Source: CAZPZZ01 sp964591245
GTDB taxonomy: Bacteria > Acidobacteriota > Vicinamibacteria > Vicinamibacterales > UBA8438
DNA length: 28,057 nucleotides
Assembly (NCBI GenBank): GCA_964591245.1
Contig: CAZPZZ010000044.1
Coordinates: forward strand, 1-28,057
Direction of reading: 5' to 3'
In this document: positions 14,661 through 22,821 of the stretch, piece after piece
Layout: each line of letters begins with the position of its first letter
How positions within the stretch are numbered: the first letter of the stretch is position 1
Notes under the pieces: model-generated
Databases searched by the model: none
Told to the model about the DNA's origin: nothing
What the model saw: only the letters and a program-made list of their open reading frames with translations
Program-made: the position numbers and the translations under genes

Positions 14661-16076
14661 ATGCTTCAGCGTATCTATCGCCGTATTGGTTCCTGGCTCC
14701 TTGTGACTGCGGTCGTCGGCCACGCCGGTCTTCCGCTATCCGCCCAACCCCCCGACTTCAACCGGGCTCGTGACCGGGCTATCCGCATGCTCCAAGCGCT
14801 CGTACGAGTGGACACCACCAACCCACCTGGTTCCGAGACAGACGTCGCGACCATCGTGAAGGACGTACTCGACGAAGCAGGCATTCCCGCTTTCATCCGT
14901 GCCCGTCACCCAACCCGGGGCAATCTCGTCGCCCGCCTTCGCGGCGACGGTTCACAACGACCGATTCTCTTGATGGCCCACACCGATGTGGTGGGTGTAG
15001 AACGTGACAACTGGACAGTCGACCCGTTCGGCGGTGTCATCCGCGAGGGCCACCTTTATGGGCGCGGCGCATCGGACAACAAGGGGCAACTCGCCGCAAT
15101 GGTCCAAGTGTTGTTGCTGCTACAACGTTCCGGCCTCGAGTTGACCCGCGACGTGATCTTGCTCGCCGAAGCCGGCGAAGAAGGCACAACTGAGGTCGGG
15201 ATCGACTTCATGATTGAATCGCATTTTGACGACATTGATGCGGAATTCGCCCTGAATGAGGGAGGGCACATGACCGCATCAGAGGCTGGAATCGCAACGG
15301 TGTCAATTGCGACCACAGAGAAGGTGCCGTGGCGGGGGATCCGGTTGATCGCACGTGGCAGAGGAGGTCATGGAGCCCTTCCTCGACTCGACAACCCCAT
15401 CGTCCGGCTTGCCCGGGCCGTCGCCGCGGTCGGCGCATACCAACCACCGATGCGGCTCAACGAAACCACCCGAGTCTATCTAGATCGCCTTGCCACCATC
15501 AGTCCAACCGACGTCGCCTTCCAGATCCGCAACCTGGAAACTCCACGCCTGACCGACCTCATCCAGCAGCAGTGGCGCGAGTCGAACATCGGTCTCAGCT
15601 CGATGCTTCGCACCACCATCTCTCCGAACATCATCAGCGGGGGGACCCAACGGAACGTGATTCCAGTCTCTGCGGAGGCGGAACTCGACGTACGAGCGCT
15701 TCCCGACGAATCACTGAACACCTTCCTGGACACGCTACGAGCCGTCATCGACGACCCCAGAATCAGCGTGACCGGCCCAACGAGCATGCGGCCCGCGACG
15801 CGCCCATCGCCGCTGACGAGTGCGCTCTTTCACGCACTGGAGGACGTACAGGAGAACATGTTTCCGCAGGCCATCACCCTCCCGACGATGCTGGCTGCCG
15901 CCACCGACTCCGCTCAACTCCGAGCCAGCGGGATTCAGACGTATGGGGTGGGCATGGTACAGGACGAACAGAGCGGTATACATGGATCGGACGAGCGGGT
16001 CTCAATCGACGCCCTCGGGCAGTTCATCGAATATCTGTATCGAGTCGTCGTTTCTGTCGCGGGGCCGCCTCAATGA
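14661..16076 (+). CDS. Exported M20-family metallopeptidase
   Basis: 471 residues with a signal peptide (SWLLVTAVVGHAGLPLSA, then QPP). The M20 di-zinc site is readable: MAHTDVV (His107, Asp109), YGRGASDNKGQ (bridging Asp139), AEAGEEG (catalytic Glu173, ligand Glu174), NEGG, and a C-terminal GIHGSDERV with the last His ligand. The lid domain carries GRGGHGALPRLDNP, whose His closes over the substrate, and GGTQRNVIPVSAEAELDVR. This is the dipeptidase/carboxypeptidase class that removes residues from short peptides, here outside the cytoplasm. There is no Shine-Dalgarno before ATG 14661. Upstream in-frame codons to 14445 give an unconserved Arg/Ser-rich extension and are rejected. The stop overlaps the convergent small gene by 7 nt. 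Confidence 0.9.
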   Translation: MLQRIYRRIGSWLLVTAVVGHAGLPLSAQPPDFNRARDRAIRMLQALVRVDTTNPPGSETDVATIVKDVLDEAGIPAFIRARHPTRGNLVARLRGDGSQRPILLMAHTDVVGVERDNWTVDPFGGVIREGHLYGRGASDNKGQLAAMVQVLLLLQRSGLELTRDVILLAEAGEEGTTEVGIDFMIESHFDDIDAEFALNEGGHMTASEAGIATVSIATTEKVPWRGIRLIARGRGGHGALPRLDNPIVRLARAVAAVGAYQPPMRLNETTRVYLDRLATISPTDVAFQIRNLETPRLTDLIQQQWRESNIGLSSMLRTTISPNIISGGTQRNVIPVSAEAELDVRALPDESLNTFLDTLRAVIDDPRISVTGPTSMRPATRPSPLTSALFHALEDVQENMFPQAITLPTMLAAATDSAQLRASGIQTYGVGMVQDEQSGIHGSDERVSIDALGQFIEYLYRVVVSVAGPPQ

Positions 16077-16291
16077 ATGACCTGATCCTCGGCCGTCTCC
16101 TCCAGGAAGTCGTCAATGGGCTCAAGGTGTGGAATTTCAAGGGCCCGGACCGACCGAATCGCCAACTCCAACGCCTCGTCCACCGTGCAGGATGCGGCCT
16201 CGTTGCGTAGTCGTAAACGCGTCTGTCTGAGCTGGCGGAGCACCTGTGCCCGATCAAATCGCTGGCCTTCACAATGCTCACAGAACCCCAT
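16070..16291 (-). CDS. Small CxxC protein of unknown function
   Basis: 73 residues from ATG 16291, with AAAGGA 8 nt upstream inside GAGGAAAGGA. It starts MGFCEHCEGQRFDR, so Cys4 and Cys7 form a CxxC. A basic helical segment (AQVLRQLRQTRLRLR) follows, then an amphipathic helix with many Leu, Ala and Arg (DEALELAIRSVRALE), and an acidic tail. A third Cys is at 35. The CxxC could be half a zinc site completed by dimerisation or by Cys35 and His. I do not recognise the family. A longer frame to 16363 is possible, but the ribosome site favours 16291. Its 3' end overlaps the M20 stop on the other strand. Confidence 0.6.
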   Translation of the reverse strand: MGFCEHCEGQRFDRAQVLRQLRQTRLRLRNEAASCTVDEALELAIRSVRALEIPHLEPIDDFLEETAEDQVIH

Positions 16292-16554
16292 ACCGTACGT
16301 CCTTTCCTCTTCGCCCCATCGCGCCAGACTACTTTCAGGATGACAGATCCAGGCCCCGATCACCAGCCTCCTGCGTGCTCCAATCCATCACGCTGGATTC
16401 CTAAAAGAGGACACAACTGCCCTCTCGAGCAGACAAATATCACCAGAAATGTTCACGCGGCCCCTTTTTCTCCCAGTTTTCGCCTATCCTGTTTGGCATG
16501 GGTCATGCTTTCTACTGGGGCGTCCGCGCCATCTGCGGAAGTGAGGAATCTGCC

Positions 16555-17667
16555 ATGACACGTCTCGCACGTCTATCCGTCACCATCCTCCTAGCTGCCT
16601 CGTGGTCCATGCCGGCTGCCGCCGAAACTCAAGCGCGTGCGCGGAGACGCAGTCCCGGCACGTCCCAGGCACAGCGCGCCCCTCAGCGGTCAGCGCCAGC
16701 CCGCGCCGGCACACCTCGTCGCGCGGTACCCAGGCGGCGAGGTTCAGCGCCGCAATCCGCCGGTCGCGGCAACCGGCGTTCGGCAGGGCGGTCAACCCCG
16801 TCACGGGGAGGGCGGGCCATCGCCGGTCAGGCGCAGGCCGTCCGAGAGCGAGCCGGGCGCTCACGCACGGACCGAGCACCACAACGTGCCGGATCTGGCC
16901 GCGGTCGCGTCGCTCCAAGTAGATCTCGGAGACGGCAGGCCGGAACGCGTAGCCGAACAGGCGCTGTCATTTCCCGCGGGGCGACCCAGGCCCAGCAAGG
17001 ACTGGGACGGACGCGCGTGCGTTCCGGTACGGCCGGTCGGACACGGAGGGGCCGGACCGGCGTCATCACTCGGGGACGCGGCAACGGCCCGAGCATGGCC
17101 GCCGGCCGCCGCTACCGCGGCGATAACGTCGTGGGCCGAGCAGTGCGGCGCGCGCCACTGACCTCTCGGCCGATTGTGGTGAACAATTACAACTACGGCC
17201 GGCGCGGCTACAACCGGCCCCGTGGGGTGTACAGCTACAGGCCCTACTATGGGCGCCACCGATATGGGGTACCCCGTCTCTACGGAAACTACTTCTACTT
17301 TCCGGGGTACAGCACATTCAACATCGGTGTCGGCATGGGCACAGGCTACGCCTACACACCCTACTGGGACGGCTACTATGGCCACAGCTACGGCTACACC
17401 CCCTATGCCTATTCGGACTACACACGTGACTATTACACGGGGAGCTTACGCCTCAAGGTCAAACCTCGATTCGCCGAGGTATTGGTGGATGGCTACTACG
17501 TCGGCCTGGTGAACGACTTCGACGGCATCTTCCAACGCCTGCGCCTGGAAGAAGGCCCTCACCAAATCGAGATCAACGAACCAGGATTCGAGCCCCTCTC
17601 CTTCGAGGTTCTCATCCTCCCAGGCGAGACGATCACCTACGAAGGGCAACTTCTTCGGTTACCGTAG
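16555..17667 (+). CDS. Exported Arg-rich and Tyr/Gly-rich protein with C-terminal PEGA domain
   Basis: 370 residues from ATG 16555, with GAGGAA 7 nt upstream. Layout: a signal peptide (residues 1-23, ...MPAAA), a low-complexity Arg/Gly/Ser/Ala region (27-200) with many GRG, RSR and SRG triplets, a Tyr/Gly-rich central part (210-295; NYNYGRRGYN, YGYTPYAYSDY), then a PEGA-like beta domain (296-369; GSLRLKVKPRFAEVLVDGYY, RLEEGPHQIEI, GFEPLSF). PEGA domains are surface-protein modules. The combination suggests a cell-envelope protein whose very basic part binds an acidic polymer such as LPS, polysaccharide or DNA. A similar PEGA ending is, from memory, common in acidobacterial proteins. No enzyme motif is present. 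The Arg-rich DNA keeps several other frames open, so those are shadows. Confidence 0.8.
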   Translation: MTRLARLSVTILLAASWSMPAAAETQARARRRSPGTSQAQRAPQRSAPARAGTPRRAVPRRRGSAPQSAGRGNRRSAGRSTPSRGGRAIAGQAQAVRERAGRSRTDRAPQRAGSGRGRVAPSRSRRRQAGTRSRTGAVISRGATQAQQGLGRTRVRSGTAGRTRRGRTGVITRGRGNGPSMAAGRRYRGDNVVGRAVRRAPLTSRPIVVNNYNYGRRGYNRPRGVYSYRPYYGRHRYGVPRLYGNYFYFPGYSTFNIGVGMGTGYAYTPYWDGYYGHSYGYTPYAYSDYTRDYYTGSLRLKVKPRFAEVLVDGYYVGLVNDFDGIFQRLRLEEGPHQIEINEPGFEPLSFEVLILPGETITYEGQLLRLP

Positions 17668-17681
17668 ACCTCAACGTCGGC

Positions 17682-17701
17682 GGCCCCGCAGGAGCGGGGT
17701 C
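17682..17701. terminator. Hairpin between convergent genes
   Basis: CCCCGC-AGGA-GCGGGG with two flanking pairs (G-C and G-U) makes an 8-bp stem between the PEGA gene stop (17667) and the DUF2007 gene stop (17708). There is no T tract in either direction. It resembles the 2143-2168 hairpin in placement and style. Confidence 0.5.
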
Positions 17702-17707
17702 GCACGG

Positions 17708-18043
17708 CTACGCCTCTGGTCTGGTATGACCACAGCTCCAGCACTCCGTGAACTGCGTCTCGACCACTTCTCCACAGGAGCAGCTCCAAGTCTCAGCGGG
17801 CTCTGGCGAGGAGGCGCCACGTGAACTGTAGTCAGCCGCCATCTCCCGGGCACGGGGTAGCCGCTCATCGTCGAGAACCCAGACGGATGGCCGGACCTCC
17901 ATCCGGAACAGGTGTCCACCTTGCAACGGCAACATGTCATCCCCCCGGATAACCGCCGCTATACCCTCCTGTTCAAGCAGCTCCTTGAACAGGTGTGCAT
18001 CAACAGCATTGGCAACCACGAGGAGCTTGATCAGTGAGGACAC
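17708..18043 (-). CDS. DUF2007-type protein with C-terminal zinc ribbon
   Basis: 111 residues. The N-terminal part (LLVVANAVDAHLFKELLEQEGIAAVIRGDD, then VWVLDDERLPRAREM) matches the DUF2007 domain, a small ferredoxin-like fold also called putative prokaryotic signal transducing protein, related to PII-like proteins. After a short linker (SSRGASSPEPAE) come CSCG (Cys88, Cys90) and CWSCG (Cys101, Cys104), a compact zinc-ribbon. Its role is unknown in general; the ribbon suggests a protein or nucleic-acid contact. The start is GTG 18043 (GTG TCC TCA CTG), with a distant GGAA. It is monocistronic and convergent with the PEGA gene. Confidence 0.75.
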   Translation of the reverse strand: MSSLIKLLVVANAVDAHLFKELLEQEGIAAVIRGDDMLPLQGGHLFRMEVRPSVWVLDDERLPRAREMAADYSSRGASSPEPAETWSCSCGEVVETQFTECWSCGHTRPEA

Positions 18044-18408
18044 GGCTCGTCTTCCGGTTCAAGTCAGGATGCGATCAACATCCAACTCATAGTACCTGAC
18101 AGATCAGACGCACTTAAGTCATGCCAGTCTGGCGCGAGGCACCGCACCGTGTACGTTGTCATCGAGACGATCGCCGGGACAAGGTCTCAGGCTCAGCAAG
18201 AGAGACACTGCATTCTCCTGGTGGACATCATCGGACAGTCGCCTCGCTCGTCCACCGAACGTCTCGCGGGACATCGCGCACCTGTTTGAGACGATGGGGT
18301 TCGCGTGATACGTTTCTTCGCTCTAGTAGCCATGTATTCCGTCCACAGCAGCCCCTTCGACCCTACGTGGCACTGTACTCTGTAACGTTGCGTCAAGCGG
18401 AGGATACC
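18044..18408. other. 365-bp divergent intergenic region
   Basis: Lies between the DUF2007 gene (-) and the M4 protease gene (+). The frame of the protease is open back to 18121, but the encoded 96 residues are Arg/Ser/His-rich and unlike a protease N-terminus. No promoter with two good hexamers, no tRNA and no clear hairpin is visible. Confidence 0.4.
18399..18403 (+). promoter_or_regulatory. Ribosome binding site that fixes a GTG start
   Basis: GGAGG lies 5 nt before GTG 18409, the best initiation signal in the long open frame. It yields a protein whose hydrophobic export segment begins near residue 40, instead of a 698-residue protein starting at 18121. Confidence 0.6.
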
Positions 18409-20217
18409 GTGCATCACACGCGCCAAGGCTCCATCCAGCAATCCCGGTCGGAACCAACACGCCGATGGGCTGGAGCGCCAGGACCCGTCATTGAGAGCGC
18501 CGCTGGCTCACGCTGGGGCCATCGCTGCATCCTGCTCATCGCGATCCTCACGACCACCTGGCTGAGCCCGCCCCCGGTCGCCGCTCAGTCAAACGTGGGT
18601 CGCCACATGATCAGCACGATCGCACCAACGACCCTCCGCGCCTGGGATGTCACCATCGCCGGTCAGCTACGCTCCGGAGACCTTCGCATCTATCGAAGCA
18701 CCGCCAACCGCTTTCTCTCGAATCAACACAGCGAACGACTCGCCCAGTACCACCGGAATATCCCCGTCTATGGGGCGGATCTGCTCCGGCAAACCCGCGG
18801 CGGTATCACGACAGCCGTATTCGGCACGCTCTTCACCAACATCGACATCGACACGATGGCAGGACTCTCGCCGGAAACGGCGCGGGCGACATTTGAGAAT
18901 CTCGGTGGTTCATTGATCGACACACCGACACTCTGGATCCTTCCCACCTCAGACAGTAGCTACGCCTTGACCTACCGGGGCACACTTTCCAATTTTCGGA
19001 CGCTCTTCATCGACGCCCATAGCGGGAAGGTCCTCTTCGAGTACAGCGCCCTCCGTGAACAGACTATTGGACACGGAACGGGACAACTCGGCGACAAACG
19101 CAAGATTTCAACAGACAGTTCGACTGGGACGTACCGTGCCCGCGATAGGGCACGACCGGCCGAGTTGCGCACGCTTGACATGAATTTCGACGCTGACCGA
19201 TTCATGACCCGAGCCAACGGTCTCTTTCGCGGTGACGCGCCCACTGCCGATCAGGATCTGGCGGTCGACACGGATAACGACTGGAGCGACGGCGCGGTCG
19301 TCGACACGCACACAGCCATGGGATGGACCGTCGACTACCTCTACACACACCATGATTGGAACGGGATCGATGGGCAGAACGGCGCGATCGACGCTTTCGT
19401 CCACCCACTCAACGCCACCGACATTGTCGACCAATTCCAACAATGTGCTCCCGACGACTCCTCGGACGAGTGCGAGCTTCTGGAATTCCTCAGGTCCTTG
19501 GTCGATAACGCCGCCTACGTCTCACCAGGCAACTCGAATTCCACTGGATTCATGATCTTTGGCGAACCGTTCTTTCTGGACCGCCCGCTCACCGCGGTCG
19601 ACGTTGTCGCCCACGAAATGGCGCACGGCGTCACGTTCTTTACCGCGCGCCTCGGAGACACGGGGCCTCCCAACGAGCCAGGAGCACTCAATGAAGCGTT
19701 TTCTGATGTCATCGGCACCGCAGTCGAGTTCTATGTCCAGCCGCCCGGCGATGACGAATTGAACGCGGACTACCTGCTCGGCGAAGACATCGGACTCGTG
19801 GTGCGGTCCCTCAGCAACCCGGGGGAAATAATCGCCCCACGGCTCGGTCCCTATCCCGACCACTTCTCTAAGCTGTATCGTGGTTCTCTAAACAGGGGCG
19901 GCATACACTTCAATGCGACCATCCTCGGGCATGCGTACTATCTGGCGATCGAAGGAGGGCGCAACCGCACGTCCGGCCGATCTGTGACCGGTGTCGGATC
20001 CGCAAATCGAGGACAAATCGAACGAGTTTTTTTTAATGCCTGGGAGCACTTGCTACCCAGATTTGCGAATTTTCGGGTCGCAGCCGACTGCCTCATCCAA
20101 TCATCCATTGATCTATTCGGCGCCAGCCACGCGGCGACCGTGGCTCTGGCCGAGGCCCTCGATGCCGTAGGAATTCGCGACGCTCAGACCTGTCACGATG
20201 CCGGAGACTGTCGATAA
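18409..20217 (+). CDS. Secreted M4 (thermolysin-family) metalloprotease
   Basis: 602 residues from GTG 18409. A long basic leader precedes a hydrophobic signal core (CILLIAILTTTWLSPPPVAA). An FTP-type propeptide follows, with the diagnostic RLAQYHRNIPVYGADLLRQ. The catalytic domain has HEMAH (His402, Glu403, His406), the third zinc ligand Glu429 in GALNEAFSDVIG, and the transition-state His500 in RGGIHFNATILGHAYY, so it should be active. A DTDNDWSDGAVVDTH segment before the zinc site may bind calcium. It is an extracellular endopeptidase, probably self-processed. A run of eight T at 20027-20034 lies in the 3' part without breaking the frame. The next gene starts 1 bp after the stop. Confidence 0.9.
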   Translation: MHHTRQGSIQQSRSEPTRRWAGAPGPVIESAAGSRWGHRCILLIAILTTTWLSPPPVAAQSNVGRHMISTIAPTTLRAWDVTIAGQLRSGDLRIYRSTANRFLSNQHSERLAQYHRNIPVYGADLLRQTRGGITTAVFGTLFTNIDIDTMAGLSPETARATFENLGGSLIDTPTLWILPTSDSSYALTYRGTLSNFRTLFIDAHSGKVLFEYSALREQTIGHGTGQLGDKRKISTDSSTGTYRARDRARPAELRTLDMNFDADRFMTRANGLFRGDAPTADQDLAVDTDNDWSDGAVVDTHTAMGWTVDYLYTHHDWNGIDGQNGAIDAFVHPLNATDIVDQFQQCAPDDSSDECELLEFLRSLVDNAAYVSPGNSNSTGFMIFGEPFFLDRPLTAVDVVAHEMAHGVTFFTARLGDTGPPNEPGALNEAFSDVIGTAVEFYVQPPGDDELNADYLLGEDIGLVVRSLSNPGEIIAPRLGPYPDHFSKLYRGSLNRGGIHFNATILGHAYYLAIEGGRNRTSGRSVTGVGSANRGQIERVFFNAWEHLLPRFANFRVAADCLIQSSIDLFGASHAATVALAEALDAVGIRDAQTCHDAGDCR

Positions 20218-20218
20218 A

Positions 20219-21013
20219 ATGCTGCAGCCCACGAATTACGCGATCTTCCGCCCGCTACAAGCTCCCAGACATTCCACCCTAGGGTGGCTCGGCACGCTTG
20301 TCGCGATGCTGTGTGCTGGAACCGTCTCCGCCCAACCCTCGTCGGCACCACGCATTTTTCTCAGCGTAAACGCTGGCACCCAGATGACGTCAACCTCTTT
20401 CGTCGACAACGTTGTCTTCACGGAATTTCTGGAACAAGCAAATTTTGATGCCAGCTACGCGATTGCCTCAAGCATGAGCTTCGATATCGGAGGGGGGATT
20501 CGAACAGCGTCCAATCTCGGAGTGGGAATCAGTGTGAGCCGCTTCACGATCCACGATGCAGCCACGATCGATGGGAGTATCCCGCACCCGTTCTACTATC
20601 AACGCATGCGGACCATCGAGGGGCGTTCGGACAATCTGACCCGAGACGAAATCGCAACACACCTGAGCGCCCAGTGGTTCAGGCCTCTTTCCGAATCCCT
20701 CCAGTTCTCCATCTTCGGCGGCCCGACGATCTTTAGCGTGACACAAGGGCTCGTGACCGCTGTCTCGTTTGACCACGTGTATCCGTTCGATACCGCCACC
20801 TTCGCATCCGCATCCACCGGCGAGCAAGCCAAGTCGGCCATTGGCGTTAACCTCGGCGCCGACATCGGGTACTTCTTTTCCGATACCATCGGAATCGGCG
20901 CGCTGGTGCGGTTCTCGCGCGGATCAGTCAACTTTCTGTCGGCAGACGGAGGAGATCTCCTGGTCAACCTCGGGGGAATGCACCTCGGCGGTGGCCTGCG
21001 TCTTCGATTCTAG
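20219..21013 (+). CDS. Predicted outer-membrane beta-barrel protein
   Basis: 264 residues. The signal peptide (LGWLGTLVAMLCAGTVSA, then QPS) is followed by alternating hydrophobic/polar strands typical of small barrels: RIFLSVNAGTQMTSTSF, ASSMSFDIGGGIRTASNLGVGISVSRF, HLSAQWFRPLSESLQFSIFGGPTIF, AIGVNLGADIGYFFSDTIGIGALVRFSRGSVNF. It ends LGGGLRLRF, with the C-terminal Phe that the BAM complex recognises. About 8-10 strands are likely. ATG 20219 directly follows the M4 protease stop; ATG 20198 inside the protease gene is an alternative. The function is unknown, but cotranscription with a secreted protease is likely. Confidence 0.75.
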   Translation: MLQPTNYAIFRPLQAPRHSTLGWLGTLVAMLCAGTVSAQPSSAPRIFLSVNAGTQMTSTSFVDNVVFTEFLEQANFDASYAIASSMSFDIGGGIRTASNLGVGISVSRFTIHDAATIDGSIPHPFYYQRMRTIEGRSDNLTRDEIATHLSAQWFRPLSESLQFSIFGGPTIFSVTQGLVTAVSFDHVYPFDTATFASASTGEQAKSAIGVNLGADIGYFFSDTIGIGALVRFSRGSVNFLSADGGDLLVNLGGMHLGGGLRLRF

Positions 21014-21056
21014 GCAGGGTCACCCGCTGCCGAATACACGGCGCCCCCGGCGGCGC
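21013..21056. terminator. Two small hairpins between convergent genes
   Basis: The 42-bp gap between the barrel gene (+) and the esterase-PDZ gene (-) holds GGCAG/CTGCC (21013-21031) and GCGCC/GGCGC (21041-21056). Both are short, without T tracts, and partly overlap the stop codons. A weak bidirectional terminator is possible. Confidence 0.3.
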
Positions 21057-22666
21057 TAGCGTGCGCGGACGTCGATGTCGAGTTGGGCGCCGAACAGCAT
21101 CGTGCGATCACGGTCTCGAGCCGCCCACCGCAACAACGTTTCCGAATCCGGCTCCACCATACCCTCGAAGGACATGACGCCATTGGTAGTGATCTGAATC
21201 GGTTCGGTAAAGTCGAACTGCTCGGGTGACAGTAAGAGCGTGTAGCGGCGAACCCCACGGGTCACGACACCAACACGATTTCCGGTCCGCAACAGCTGTA
21301 CACGCCCGGACGGCATCGAACGTGGGAATGCCTGGCGCGGCGGAGACGCAGGCAGCGTCTCAGGAGGAGTGAGGACGAAGGCGACGATCTCACCGCCACG
21401 CTCCACACTCAGCGGAAGCCCAGGAGCATCACGCTCCATTTGAACTGCCCTCCGCAGATCGTCGAGAGTCCGTATCGGGACGCCGTTCACCTCCGCGAGC
21501 AAATCACCTGGCTGCACGCCGGCATCATCGGCCAGCGAACCATCAATGACATCGACCAGCTGGAGCCCCCCTCCGGCCAGCTCAGCCAATCTATTGAACC
21601 CGATGGGCACACCCTGGGGCGGTGGCGTGATCTCGTTGAAGTCGTCGAATGCTGTTTCCCCGTCGACGGCGCCGAGTTCGGTAATGACGAGCCAGTGGAG
21701 TCGATTGAATCGAGTCGTCGACTCTGTCTCCCAGACCAACTGGTCCGGCAGCGGGCGACGACTCTGCGCCAGGATGAAGTCGTCTATGTTCGAACTCTCC
21801 TCCGCCCACCACTGCATGTTGTGGCCAGCGTCAGGCTTGGGCGTGAAATCCATGTAGACGCCGGCGTCGACGAACAATTGAAAGAAGGGGAGCACACTGG
21901 TCACCGGATACAGTCGGTCCTGCCCCCCGTTGATTGCAAGCACCGGCTTGTTGCGTAAATTCGTTACGTACATCTGGCCATCGGCTTCTGTCGCGGGATT
22001 CGCGAGCACGACCGGGTGTCCGTTGAACGAGAGAATGGAAGCCCACGGCGTCGCGGCTTTGAAGGCATGATAAAACGCCCCGGTCGCCCCATCCGAGACA
22101 CCCATCAGGTGCACAGCGTTCTCGTCGACGTTGTAGCGGCGCTTGATGTCGTTCAGTATGCCACCCAGGTTCTCAATCTGGTTGGCTTGCCACCACATGG
22201 CCTCACCCCAAGACTCCGGAAAAACAACAATGGTGTCATCGCGTACATACTGTTCACCGTTCCGCCAGAACGGAGCGGACTCGCGGCGCGGGCGCGACAC
22301 GCCACCATGGAGATAGACACGGACCGGATACCGGAGCGTGGGATCGTACGCCTCCGGAATGTAGACCTCGTAGCGATACTCCACACCATCGGCACTCGTG
22401 CGACTGAAGAGTTGACGCCCGCGCGGCACCGCAGCGTCATACCCGGGTCCAGCCCGAAGCCCTCGCCAGAGCGGCTCGATTCCCGGATCCTCCGCCAATA
22501 GATCTTCCACGACCGAGTCAACGGCGGCATCTTCCACGGTCCAGAAGGCCTCGAGCGCCGATTCGAGATCCTGGCCCCACGCGACCGAGCCCGTGGTCAG
22601 GCACCAGATGACTGCAACCGGCCCGACGATCCAGGAGGTGTGTCGACAACAGTGGTAGCGTGTCAT
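21056..22666 (-). CDS. Exported alpha/beta-hydrolase (esterase) fused to a PDZ domain
   Basis: 536 residues from ATG 22666; an ATG 23 codons earlier is possible but lacks a ribosome site. A signal segment (SWIVGPVAVIWCLTTGSVAWG) precedes an esterase/PHB-depolymerase-like domain. Its features are RVYLHGG (oxyanion strand), LMGVSDGATG (Ser191 nucleophile in GxSxG), GGQDRLYPV (Asp250) and DAGHNMQWW (His282). Residues about 360-435 form a PDZ domain (GGLQLVDVIDGSLADDAGVQPGDLLAEVNG). A C-terminal beta domain follows (GVRRYTLLLSPEQFDFTEPI, then ARDRDRTMLFGAQLDI). PDZ domains in exported enzymes bind C-termini of partners or substrates. The substrate is unknown. It is third in a minus-strand run, after a 155-bp gap. 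Confidence 0.82.
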   Translation of the reverse strand: MTRYHCCRHTSWIVGPVAVIWCLTTGSVAWGQDLESALEAFWTVEDAAVDSVVEDLLAEDPGIEPLWRGLRAGPGYDAAVPRGRQLFSRTSADGVEYRYEVYIPEAYDPTLRYPVRVYLHGGVSRPRRESAPFWRNGEQYVRDDTIVVFPESWGEAMWWQANQIENLGGILNDIKRRYNVDENAVHLMGVSDGATGAFYHAFKAATPWASILSFNGHPVVLANPATEADGQMYVTNLRNKPVLAINGGQDRLYPVTSVLPFFQLFVDAGVYMDFTPKPDAGHNMQWWAEESSNIDDFILAQSRRPLPDQLVWETESTTRFNRLHWLVITELGAVDGETAFDDFNEITPPPQGVPIGFNRLAELAGGGLQLVDVIDGSLADDAGVQPGDLLAEVNGVPIRTLDDLRRAVQMERDAPGLPLSVERGGEIVAFVLTPPETLPASPPRQAFPRSMPSGRVQLLRTGNRVGVVTRGVRRYTLLLSPEQFDFTEPIQITTNGVMSFEGMVEPDSETLLRWAARDRDRTMLFGAQLDIDVRAR

Positions 22667-22777
22667 AGCGTTTCCATCAAGAGCCGCTCTGCCGGACGGA
22701 ACCGACGTATCATCGGGGCCAATGAGAGCTTTCATCTGCGGGAGTCAGCGCGCCATACGAGCCACGTGTAGAGTGAT

Positions 22778-22815
22778 TGTGGTGCGCCACGGCGACCGCA
22801 GCGCAGCGCACCACA
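22778..22815. terminator. 10-bp hairpin downstream of the alpha/beta hydrolase
   Basis: TGTGGTGCGC and GCGCACCACA are perfect inverted repeats with an 18-nt loop. On the minus strand they follow the hydrolase stop (22822) by a few bases. With no T tract this could be a Rho-type or stabilising structure that reduces read-through into the esterase-PDZ gene. Confidence 0.4.
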
Positions 22816-22821
22816 CAACAT

